This document shows, one piece after another, positions 52,481 to 63,164 of a DNA stretch of 64,000 bases. The notes beneath the pieces are model-generated. The model ran no database searches. It saw only the letters and a program-made list of their open reading frames with translations, and was not told where the DNA came from. The stretch comes from Lytechinus pictus. Its lineage: Eukaryota > Echinodermata > Echinoidea > Temnopleuroida > Toxopneustidae. Within the stretch, counting starts at the first letter, position 1, and each line of letters starts with the position of its first letter. The stretch spans positions 13,345,001 through 13,409,000 of the forward strand of contig NC_087253.1 in the NCBI RefSeq assembly GCF_037042905.1, in the 5' to 3' direction. The position numbers and the translations under genes are program-made.

Positions 52481-54180
52481 TACATGGAAAGTGAAACAAT
52501 ATATGGGTACCTACTGAAACTTTTATTGGTCCCCATGAAACCAATTGACAAATATTGGTCCCAATCGGTTTCAACTGGAAATAAAGCCGATTAGGCTCAA
52601 TTTTTCCACCAGTTGAAACCAAATTAATGCAGTTGGTCCAATTTCGGGATTCAGTTGGAAACAACATGGAACTTAAGCACTGTTTATCGTGGAACAATAT
52701 TAACTATGTTCTATAGGCCCTACTAATAAGTTTTCAATCTCTTACAATTGACCTATTTATCATTTATGGGTATTTCATTGTTTGTTACTCATTCTTTACT
52801 TGTTTCTTAAACCAATGTATCACTAAAAAAATGAAATTATCAAGAAATAATCACTAGAGAGTAAGAAAAAAAAAACATTGTAAAAACAATAGAATTATTG
52901 TATTAATGGTTATGCTAATTAAAGCTGGTTGATCACATGAACCCAATTGAAAACCAATCAACCAATTGGTTCCCAACTTGGCTATTTGTCCCAATAGAAA
53001 CCAATGCGGGGACCAAGTGGCCGAGTGGGTACCAATTGGGAAGTTGGTCCTATATTCAATCGGGAACCATGCTGAAGACCCATTGAAGACATATATTGGG
53101 AGCATATGGCCTTATTATAGATATTGGTCTTCAATTGGTCCCCCATTGAATTCTAATGGGGTCAGTCTGCCCAATTGAGACCAATTTTGACCCTATATAG
53201 GGGGAAGTGGGGTATAATGACGAACACCTTTCTGATCAGAGCGATAGCAAGAATCAAAGTGAGCCTTATTCCAAAACTAGTACATAATTTGATAAAAACA
53301 CACCATATATTGACTGTAACAACGTCTTTATTCAACATCAAGCATTCCTTTAGAATTTATAGTACAAAACGCAGATTTTTTGGGGATTACCCCGCACTTC
53401 CGGGCCACAGGGTAATCGCGAACGCCATTCGTGGAAACATAAACAAGTAAAGATATGTTATTTGGATTCTTTTCGATTATTCTTTAATCGGAAGAGACAA
53501 GTCAACAGATCCCTGCATGGGAAGTCAGACAACATTCTGTGTTACGGCTATTATATCGTGACAGCAGAACCTCACCTCTCCTAGGAGATATTGAGATGTT
53601 CGGGATTACCCCGCGTTCGGGATTACCCCACTCTTCATTCTTCAATGGAGGAAACGTAAAAAAGCGAAAATCTGTCATAAGCATTTTCTCGATTATTCTT
53701 TAATCGGAAGAGACCAGTCAACAGATCCGTGCATAGGAATTCAGACAACATTCTGTGTTACAGCTATTAAATATGCCGTGACAGCAGAACCTCATCACCT
53801 CTCCTATAGATATTACGGTGTTCGGGATTACCCCGCGTTCGGGATTACCCCCACTCTCCCCTACAGTATGAATTCAATTGGGGTCTAGCTGATTTGGACC
53901 CATTGATGGACCTATAAACCAATTAACTGAATCCAAATTGAAACCAATTGAAAATTCGATGGGATATATTGGCCTTCACTGCACTGCATGAATTGGTCCC
54001 CCATATATAATGGGGCCAGTTATGCCCAATTGAGATCCAATTGACCTTACAATAGGACCTCAACTGGTGTCTCATTTAATTGGACCCATTGGACTTTGAT
54101 AGAAATTGAATCCAAAATGAAACAAATTGAAGCCAATTGAAATTTCAATGGGTTTCAATTGAAATTTTATCCAGGGTATA
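52480..54180. repeat. CCAATTG-rich low-complexity region
   Basis: About 1 kb, in two parts either side of the element at 53198, is dominated by ACCAATTG/CAATTGGT/TTGGTCCC-type words in both orientations with no fixed period. Examples are at 52600-52660, 52930-53190 and 53870-54180. No ORF of interest. Confidence 0.75.
53198..53863. mobile_element. TIR element with internal 220-bp direct repeat
   Basis: The ends TAGGGGGAAGTGGGGTA and TACCCCCACTCTCCCCTA are imperfect inverted copies. Two direct repeats (about 53471-53640 and 53690-53860) contain CGATTATTCTTTAATCGG, GACAACATTCTGTGTTAC and GTTCGGGATTACCCCGCG. Each repeat ends in a duplicated CGGGATTACCCC. It interrupts the CCAATTG region. Confidence 0.7.
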
Positions 54181-54469
54181 GGCCTTAGCTATAGAGGGGG
54201 GGGGGGGGGGAGGGGTCGTCACCGCCACTATTGGCAATATAATGTTTCCACTATCGGTAAGTTCTTTTAATCAAAGAGAAGAAGCACGATCATAATTGGA
54301 ATTTATGTCTTCATCGTTATCGAGGACAACCCCCCCCCCCCCCCGGCCACGCAGCAAAAGGTGAAAATCTCTATCCCATCGATCGACATTTTTATCAGTA
54401 AATCAGTATCAGTATATCACCACTATCATCCCCAGCACGAAATCCCATTTGAGATCATCAGCAGCAGCG

Positions 54470-54647
54470 GCAGGCATCATCACCATCATCACCACCACCA
54501 TCATCATCATCATCATCACTCCGCCATCATCATCATCAACATCACTCCACCATCATCATCATCATCACCACCTCCATCATCATCACCACCACCAACACCA
54601 TCACCATCATCATCACCACCACCACCATCATCATCATTATCATCATC

Positions 54648-54679
<32 letters not shown>

Positions 54680-54757
54680 CATTATCATCACCACCTCCAT
54701 CATCATCACCAACACCACCACCATCATCATCACCACCACCACCATCATCATCATCAG
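54470..54757. repeat. (ATC)n array
   Basis: Continuous ATC/ACC triplets. It abuts the left end of the TIR element at 54757. All frames are open, which yields spurious His/Ser/Asp ORFs. Confidence 0.9.
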
Positions 54758-54996
54758 TGGCGGATCCAGGTATACTATTGGCATATCCGGCCAGTGCCCC
54801 GACCCCCCCCCCCCCCCTACCCCCTTTGAGGGGCACAACAATTTTTTTAGGAGGATATATGCCCGCCTGCATAAACAAGTAAGGAAAAATTACTTCGATT
54901 TGGTAGTAAGAACCTGGATTTCTTTTGATTGTCAAATTTTTCCACGGGAAAATGTGCCCCCCCCCCCCTTTCGAAAATTTCTGGATCCGCCCTGGC
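54757..54996. mobile_element. hAT-like MITE (CAGTGGCGGATCCAGG ends)
   Basis: CAGTGGCGGATCCAGG and CTGGATCCGCCCTG are inverted copies, with C-tracts inside both ends. Ends of this type occur on hAT elements. The expected 8-bp TSD is not evident, because the left flank is microsatellite. Confidence 0.65.
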
Positions 54997-55015
54997 CACA
55001 TCCATGCCTCCTCCT

Positions 55016-55390
55016 CCGGGGGAGGGGGGGGGGGGCTGTCAAATATATTGCTGTACACACGCATGACCAAAAACAGAGTTTAAAGGGGTGTTTTTCAGTT
55101 TTGGACGCGGGCCGCGCATAACACCGATTTTCAAGAAAAAGGTTGGTTTTGAAAAATTGGCCAACGGTCAATCGCGGGGTCAAACGTATTTAGGGTATTT
55201 TTTCCCCCAAGCTTTTTCCCTTAGGTCATATTCTGGCGACAACTTGTTTAGGGGCCAAATTGTGTAAATAATGCACGCGAACAACTTGTTTAGCGGGTTA
55301 TTTTGCACACAGATAAAAATTCGTTTAGGGAGTGTTTGTAAATAATATGGTCATGCATGTGTACAGCAATACATTTGACTGGCCCCCGGG
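55016..55390. mobile_element. CCCGGGG-type TIR element, different interior, 8-bp TSD
   Basis: CTCCTCCT at 55008-55015 and 55391-55398 flanks CCGGGGGAGG ends. The inner arms ATATTGCTGTACACACGCAT and ATGCATGTGTACAGCAATAC pair. It has the same end signature, TSD length and internal AACTTGTTTAGGG-type repeats as the elements at 8699 and 17362, but a different sequence. Confidence 0.75.
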
Positions 55391-55429
55391 CTCCTCCTCC
55401 TCTTCCTCTTGACTAGTAATTCAACTCAA

Positions 55430-55660
55430 TACCGACTTCACACTAGTCTACAAATGTAGACCCACATTGCAGTGTGTGTACCTCAGCTGATTCAACGAGT
55501 CTGCATAGCAGACTAGGTCTACTGAGGCTGCAGATGTGAAATGGCTCGCTTCGCTCGCCCTTTCAAGCTGGTTTGCTTCGCAAACCAGCAGATCCCACCT
55601 CACGAGTCATTCAGAGTCTGCATAGCAGACTAACTTCACACCACAGTACAGAGGTGGAGA
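55430..55660. repeat. Cluster of short perfect hairpins (GTCTGCATAGCAGAC x2)
   Basis: GTCTGCATAGCAGACTA occurs at about 55499 and 55615. Between them lie CTGGTTTGCTTCGCAAACCAG (a perfect hairpin near 55568) and GGCTCGCTTCGCTCGCC. The ends of the block also pair (TTCACACTAGTC against GACTAACTTCACAC in part). It is probably a MITE. Confidence 0.6.
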
Positions 55661-56289
55661 AGCTGAAGAGCTCCATCTACAGTTGAAGCAGTATACTTTT
55701 ATTAAATCGTGGAATACACATATACCAGTCTAAAACACTGACTAACAACAAAACAGACAAATTGATAACAGACACAGTGTAACTTTTATAGGTAATTTTA
55801 GTAATATACTTATCAATATTTTTTCTCTGTTTTACCATGTTGACTATGTTGACCATGTAAGACTAAAGAGGAAGAGGGCTAGCTGAACATGAACAATATA
55901 AGTTCACAATTTGGTGGCCATTTTTACGTGTGTGGTTTTTTTTTGTATAGGCGATACAATTATGGTTGAAAATTGGGGGAGGGGGACTGATGCCCTCATG
56001 CATTCTCGCCCCGGTTCTGAAGCCCTGTTACCCCCCTTTAACCCCCCCCCCTCTCTCTCTCTCTCTCTTTCTATAGTCTCTATATACATCCCTCAAACAC
56101 GTTTCAAATCTTGATACCAAGCCAGGAAGTAAGCACCTCACGACCTTTGATCCCAGAATGTTTGTCGTTGCCATGGGGATGGATTGCAAGCCAATAGACT
56201 CGATCCTCAAACAAGAACGTTACCAATACCGCGTCCCAACGCAAACATAGTCCCCCGAATAGAAAACGATAATTTTTTCCTGCACTAAT

Positions 56290-57240
56290 GTAATCATACT
56301 ACCAGAACTGATTGAGTAAACTTCTCAATTATCAATAAACATTTCGTTCTTTCTGATTAAGCAGCTGTTACATTTCTACCGCTAGCATAACTGCCTTTCT
56401 CGTACACGTCGGACGGAATGCTTTTTTAGCCCGATATTATGGAGGACTGGGGATAACTTTTCTGGAGTGGTTTTTAGTTCCTGAATTTGCAATCATCTGC
56501 CATTATTTGAAAAGTTTTGAAGACGACCGACAATTAATTCACCCCGTCCAATAGTGCTGTAAGTACATTCCTGTATACAAATATAGACATTCAAATCCAC
56601 GATTCCACACTACTTTTTGTTCTGTATGCAGATTTGGGATTTAAGATTTTCTGTTATCAGTATCAATTTTGAAAAAGTAACTTGACGATCTAGTTTTATG
56701 TTATCTTCTTTTGTATACACGTCAAAATGTTTGCAGCATAACATTCTAGCCTGATCTTGATATTTATTTCTAGCATATATTTACTTATGATTCTTATCAC
56801 CGTCATTAACACCAGTCATTTTTTCTTTCATGTCGTATTATTCAGCATGATATTGAATCGTAATCTATGCCCCCGAATCATGATATCTCTTATTTGTAGA
56901 GGATCCTAATTCAATAAAGGATTGGATTTCAATTTGCATTCAATTGAAATATACTATATCCAAACTGCATTTAGACATAAAAGCATAATACTGTATATTG
57001 TTTTAGGATAAATGGGAACTTTGCTATTTTTTAAATAATCTTTTATTCTCTTCTACCATCAAACAAATTTTGAACATAGTAAATTATTACATTCATGATC
57101 ATAAATTAAAAACGGTATTAAATCAAATTACACCATAATTTGAACGTACAATTACTGTGATAGACACATCCATACTTTTGACAATTCTTAACGAAAATGA
57201 AGTAAAACAATGTTTCTTAAAGAAAGAAAATAGGAAATTC
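56290..57240. other. Non-repetitive DNA with an isolated donor-like site
   Basis: Little repeat content. A consensus-like donor CTGTAAGTAC at about 56557 follows sequence resembling a 5' UTR (GCCCGATATTATGGAGGACT), but no reading frame links to it. Confidence 0.3.
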
Positions 57241-58754
57241 ATTAACACTTACTGTTATGACAGCGATTTCTCGCATTTGCAACGGGGACAGATTCTACAA
57301 CGTATGGTAATGTCCGTCAAATGACAATGAACAGCTTGGAGGTCTTTGTCGAAATTTTTTGAACCGGGACAGCTGATCGGCGTATAAGATTCTGATCTGA
57401 AAAAAATGTTTGTCATGATTCCAGGACGACTCTGCTGTTTTGATTTACCAATATTCGACAATGACTGCATTGTCATGAAAGGCTTTTGACAATAGAGTTT
57501 TTATGTTGTAGATTCCGTCCCCATTGCTATTAATTGGAAAAAAATCCCTATATCAGAGAGGCGTTGCACGGGGTGAAATGCAATAGACATGATAGAAGGG
57601 GGTATGACCGACATGATAACATGTTTCAATGCATCTTGCGTTTCATTTATATGTAAGATTGCCATGTAAACTAAGTTTCGTTCGGGGGCCTATCAAGATC
57701 ATAATTGCACCTCTATTTTCCCGTGTGTAAGGCTCTACGACACTGCCTCTGTACAGGTAAGTACGCAGTATAGTGTTGTGATTTAAAACGAATGAGGAGG
57801 CCGTACATGGCCTATGGGGCGAAATTTGTACAAATCTGCGAGCGAGTGGGTATATACTACGACCTTTAAAGTACAAAAATCAAATTTTGTGATAGCTTTT
57901 GACATTTATATGTCCAAAATGAGATGTCAATTTCCCCCTTTCATATTCTTTCATCTTCCTTTTTTATTCGTGGTGAAACTTTTGGTGGCCATGGCCCCCA
58001 AGCGCCCCAACGGTAGGCCTACGCCAGTATCTGTACATGTGCTGTATGGGTTAATGCTGTCGATCCCAGCCAGAGTCAATTGGATCGTGTGCAAGCTGTT
58101 GAAGAAAGTAAACACACAAATGATTATAAAGTCAATAACACATTTTCAAGACAATATATCTGGAGTTATTAGAAATGGGATAAAATCGGTACAAGTGCTT
58201 TCCCGCGCTTTGATCGATGATGCAGTGTTGATTTTAAGAACAGCAGGCATGGTTTGTTTGTACCAATCTGCGACACGCCCTGTCTGGCTGAAAGTACATG
58301 GATTTTTATTGGTGACTAATTAGAAATCATTAATGACATGAAAAGTGCGAAACGAAAGGGATTGTAAATAAACAGGTACGACCCCCCCCCCAAAAAAAAA
58401 AGAGAAAATGTTCATGATATAACAAGGATAGTTAAGCAAAACTCATGATACGCGTCATCTAAATAACATATCAAAAGGGCTCAAATGAAGTAGTTTTTCC
58501 AACATTGATATAGCAAAGATATTTAAGAAAAATTATATAGTCATGTATGTATACACAACAAAGATTAAAATAGGATTCCTGGATTGGATGCACCTTGAAG
58601 AGTTTTGGCGGTATATTGGACAGTGATTTCGGAGCTACGCATGGTTTGGAGTTTGCAACTCGGCAATTAAAGGTTTATTTTTTATTGGGCGATCAGTTAC
58701 ACAAGTCTTCCGTTATCGGCAATGAGTGTTGCAGAGCTAGCTTATTTTAATCTT

Positions 58755-58864
58755 TAAAGAATTACCATCATCAAAATCACGGTGATAAACATCATGATAA
58801 TGATATATTCATCATCATAATCATCATCATAATCATCATCATCATCATAATCATCATCATAATC

Positions 58865-58895
<31 letters not shown>

Positions 58896-59020
58896 CCATC
58901 ATCACCATCATCACCACCACCACCACCACCATCATCATCATTACCATCATAATCATCATCATAATCATCATCATCATCATAATCATCATCATAATCATCA
59001 TCATAATCATCATCATAACC

Positions 59021-59052
<32 letters not shown>

Positions 59053-59175
59053 CATCACCATCTTCATCATCATCACCACCATCATCACCACCACCACCAC
59101 CACCATCATTACCATCATTATCATCATCATCATCATCATTATCATCATCACTATCATCATCACCACTTTCATCAG
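58755..59175. repeat. (ATC)n array, 0.4 kb
   Basis: Uniform ATC/ATA/ACC triplets on the plus strand, with a repeated CACCACCACC sub-block at 58910 and 59090. The two halves look like a duplication of about 175 bp. Confidence 0.9.
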
Positions 59176-59690
59176 TTTCTTTATAAAGCAAGATATATAG
59201 GCTGAGTCTGAGACAGGTGTCAGATGACAGGAATATTTAGTCCAAAATACTGAATAAAGAGAAAGCTTCGTTCTTACATATGAAACCGAAGAATGCGAAT
59301 GACATTCGGAGCTTGAGAAATCATTTAGGATCAAAGAATTGTGTGTATACAACATACAGTACATCCTACGAGATCCGCCGCGCACCTTTCTAAAAGGAGA
59401 AGTGTTTATATATACATGCATAATGCACGCATGCATGGCCTAATATAAAAGGATGCCTCCTTTCTTTCATATTCGTTTTCAGAATATTGACGTTGACGCC
59501 ACAATCTTTAACAATGAAGTAGGGATGGTGAAATGAAAAATGGAAAGGGATATGTTCGAACTAATACATTGACTGATGGCTCATTTAAAGGGAGATATCA
59601 GTGAGGTTTGGAAAAGGAGAGCGGGGAGCGCCCTGATAGACACCTGAGGATCTCCCAGCCGCGGTTTCTCTGTGCTTTTAACGGATAGTC

Positions 59691-59802
59691 ATGATTCGGC
59701 TCAGCAGGAGCGCTGGCGGGAGAGGAGGTGAACGGTCCGGTGATGTGAGGAGCTTTGCCATCGTGCTGCTCTTTTTGTGCGGCTTCTGTAGCAACACGGG
59801 AG
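59691..59802 (+). CDS. Candidate first exon of a secreted or membrane protein
   Basis: An ATG at 59691 opens a basic n-region (about 20 residues with several Arg), then RSFAIVLLFLCGFC and SNTG, a plausible signal-peptide core and cleavage region. The exon ends at a strong donor AG|GTAAGC (59803 onward), leaving phase 1. The region upstream (59600-59690) is GC-rich and unlike the flanking repeats, consistent with a 5' UTR. The following intron would carry the GAT satellite. The protein family cannot be named from this much. Confidence 0.45.
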
Positions 59803-59839
59803 GTAAGCGAGATGCTGATGTTGGACATGGAGGATGGTA

Positions 59840-61430
59840 CTGTGGCGGTTATGATGATGATGATGACGACGACGATGAAAGGGTAGTGCTGGTGCTCTGG
59901 ATGGGATTTTTGGTTATGGTAATGGTTGTTATGGTTGTTAATTATGGTGATGATGATGGTAATGATGATCAGATGATGACGGTGGTGGAGAGAGGGAAGA
60001 GGAGGGGGAGAAGGAAGAGGGGGAGGGGGAAAGGGGATGGATGTTAATGAGGATGAACAGAGGAAGTAAGAAGATGGTTACAATCGAAGCCTGCATGATG
60101 ATGATGATGCTGATGATGGATGATAAGGAGGAGGAGTAGGTCAGGAGAAGAATGAAGAGGGGAGGCAGAGGATGGAGCTATGGTGGTTAATGAGGATGAG
60201 TAGAGGGATTAGGAAGATGGTTACCATGATAGCCTACATGATGTTAATGCTGACGATGGATGATGATGAGGAGGAGGGGGAGCGGGAGGAATGAGGTTGG
60301 AGGTTGATGAGTATGAGAAACAGAACAAGGATTATGGTTACCATAGTAGCCTACATGATGATGATGATGATGATGATGGCGATAGCGGTGGTGGTGGTGC
60401 TTATCGATGATAATGATGTCGAGGAGGAGGAGGGGGAAGTGGCTGATAATGAGTAGCAAGGAATATATCATTACCATTTGCCTATAGCCTAGTGATGATT
60501 ATGATCGGTGAAGATGATTATAGGGTGATGATATTGGTGATGATGGTGGTGTTGGTGATGGTGATGATGATTATGAATATGATGGTCATAATGAGGAGGA
60601 GGAGGTAGATGACGATGGAGGTTGATGAGGATAAGAAGATGAACTAGGAAGATGGTGGTGCTCGTATGATGATGATAATTGTGGTGGAGGTGGTGAGGGT
60701 GATGTTGATTATCGATGATGATAATGATTATAATGTTGAGAATGAGGATGAGGAGATGGAGGAAAGAGGTTGGTAATGAGTAGAGGAAAACTAGGAATAT
60801 TATAATCATAGGCTTATACCCCGTAATGATGATGATGGTGATGATGATAATGATGATGATGGTGGTGGTGATGATGGTGGTGGTGGTGGTGATGATGATG
60901 ATGATGATGGTGACGATGGTGATGATGATGATGATGATGATGATAATGATGATGATGATGTTGATGATGATGTTGTGGATGTTGTTGTTGATGATGATGA
61001 TGATGATAATGATGATTATGGTGATGATGATGGTGATGATGGTGATGATGGTGATAATGATGATAACGAAGATGATGATGACAATCATCATGATGATTAA
61101 TGATGATGATGATGATGATGATTATAATGTTGACAATGACGATGAGGAGATGATGGAGGAAAGAGGTTGGTAATGAGTTGAGGAACTAACTAGGAATATT
61201 ATTACCATAGGTTTATACCCTGTAATGATGATGATCGTCATCATCATAATGATGATGATGGTAACGATGATGATGATGGTGGTGATGATGATGATGGCGA
61301 TGGTGATGATGGTGATGATGGTGGTGATAATGCTGATAACGAAGATGCTGATGACAATCATCATGATGATTAATGATGATGATAATTTGATCCTGATGAT
61401 GATGGTGATGATAATGATGAATCAAACATC
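59840..61430 (+). repeat. Compound satellite: (GAT)n blocks with a recurring ~50-bp spacer
   Basis: (GAT)n tracts alternate with at least six copies of a spacer of the form GAGTAGAGGRA, ACTAGGAATATTATTACCAT, AGGTTTATACCCTGTAATG. They occur at about 60050, 60195, 60310, 60450, 60775 and 61170. Spacing grows from about 120 to about 390 bp as the GAT tracts lengthen. This is a higher-order repeat, not a simple microsatellite. Confidence 0.8.
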
Positions 61431-61734
61431 ATGAATCACAGTTACAAAATGGTGACTTAAGCAAGTTCTTTTTAAGAATTCCAACCCACCGACAAACAAA
61501 TTATTGACATATACGATATACCATACCCTACGGAATAAGTAATTCATCTCCTGTATATGGGACACTTTACCACTTACGGTAGCCATTACATTGCTATGTT
61601 CAAGTACACTAATTGGGTCATTGTGAAGAAAGTCTGAAATAAATTAGACTGGCTGCTATGACGAGCGTAATTCAATCGCTGGGACTGAAATGTCAGAAAT
61701 AACTCTCTTGAGTGTGTGTGAGAGAAATAGGCAG

Positions 61735-62132
61735 CGAGATGGGAAAAGAGAGAGAGAGAAACAGACATAGAGGATGAGGGAGAAAGAGAGAAGAAGAAGA
61801 AGGAGAAGGGGAGAGTGAACGATCAGATGGAGAGAGGGTGAAAGAGATAAGCACTATGCCAGAGTGTGTGCGTATGGGTGTGTGTATAAAGATAGTAAAG
61901 AGAGAGAGGGGGGAGAGTGGATTACCAGCAAGTAAAAAAATTAAATCAAAATCAAAAATGTAAATTAGATACTCTTTTTCCATATTCTGTTTCATTACGA
62001 TATATTCCTTTGTCACAGAAAGTTTTATACGGAAAGTATATATATATGTAAGATTCATGTTGTTAAGGTATTCTCCAACCTCCCTTCTCTCTCTTCCTCC
62101 CAATTCTCTCTCTCTCTCTCTCTCTCTCTCCC
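61735..62132. repeat. GA/CT-rich tracts
   Basis: A purine-rich run of AGAGAG/GAAGAA at 61740-61925 and a (CT)13-type run near 62104-62131. Confidence 0.8.
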
Positions 62133-62782
62133 TTAATTTGTTTTATACATCTGTATATTTACATGCATATCACCTTCACCTTTTCCATGCAAAATTTGAA
62201 ACCTTTTCTCTCAAAGACAATTGACTGCATACAGCTGGTAATAAAACACATTTAAGGTATCCAAAATAAGTACAATCAAAGTCTTTGTCAATATTTTAAT
62301 TACTTTAGTAAATGTTTACTGATTACCGATTAACTCTAATTGATTACTGCTCTATAGTAACCGAACATGTAGAAATCGATTTACATTATCCCCGGGCATT
62401 ATCCTAACCAAGTAAGTGTCTTGTTCATTAAAGACAAGAGAGAAACGCTGGCATTTTATAGATTGACACGGAATACCGAATTACAGGCAAAACCTTAAAA
62501 TTATAATTACTCACCTGCGTAATATTTGCTTCAAAATGTCTCTGCAATCTTTTACGATAGGGCTTTACAAATTTTAGTTTCTTAGTTATTTTTAAATATA
62601 AGGTCAGATGGCAAATATGAAGTCAAATACCTTTCTTCCCCGCTTATTATTATTCGTGAACTGATTGTATAACTGATTATACATTATTAATTTTACATTA
62701 TTAACCATTCCTATCATTATTCATCACAAAATACTGTATAATTAAAATACACATGATATATGTACTTCCATTTTTTTTTCAG

Positions 62783-62812
62783 TTTTTCATCCCCCCAATT
62801 TCTGGTTGAAAA
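62783..62812 (+). CDS. Candidate 30-nt micro-exon
   Basis: A strong polypyrimidine tract and CAG (62772-62782) precede 30 nt, followed by the donor AA|GTAAGA. In phase 1, as left by the candidate exon at 59691-59802, it reads VFHPPNFWLK without a stop. Phase match and splice signals are the only support. Confidence 0.2.
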
Positions 62813-63021
62813 GTAAGATATAGTCTGCAATGAAATGTCGACCAAGAGAGTGGCTTGTTTTTTTCTCAGTCGCCTAAAGTTAGGCCATTAAGAAATTAAC
62901 TTTAACGATGGTAGTTCATGAAAATAGTTGGGAATAGTATGGCGTTGTAGAGTGCACATGCAATCCAAAACTATATATATTTGGGAGAAATTAGTATGCG
63001 AAGGTACGAGGTACGAGTCCA

Positions 63022-63164
63022 GGGGCCCGTTGCAGAAAGAGTTGCGTTTAAACGCAAGTCAAAAAATCAATCGCAAGTAAAAAATGCGCGCTGTCGCCGT
63101 TAAAAATCAAGTAGCGCATGTTTTTTAGAGTTGCGATTGATTGCAACTCTTTCTGCAACGGGCC
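63022..63164. mobile_element. MITE, GTTGCAGAAAGAGTT family, copy 2
   Basis: GGGGCCCGTTGCAGAAAGAG is paired with CTCTTTCTGCAACGGGCC. The interior closely matches copy 1 at 18573-18717. Confidence 0.8.

Noticed and set aside
54361..55070. His/Ser-rich ORFs on the plus strand and Asp/Gly-rich ORFs on the minus strand
   Set aside because: Microsatellite translation fused to MITE sequence; no family similarity.
57814..58323. 169-codon ORF on the plus strand
   Set aside because: No recognisable domain, biased composition typical of random AT-rich frame, no splice or promoter support. Possible, but unsupported.
58754..61173. Asp-rich, Met-rich and Ile-rich ORFs
   Set aside because: Products of the ATC/GAT arrays and compound satellite.
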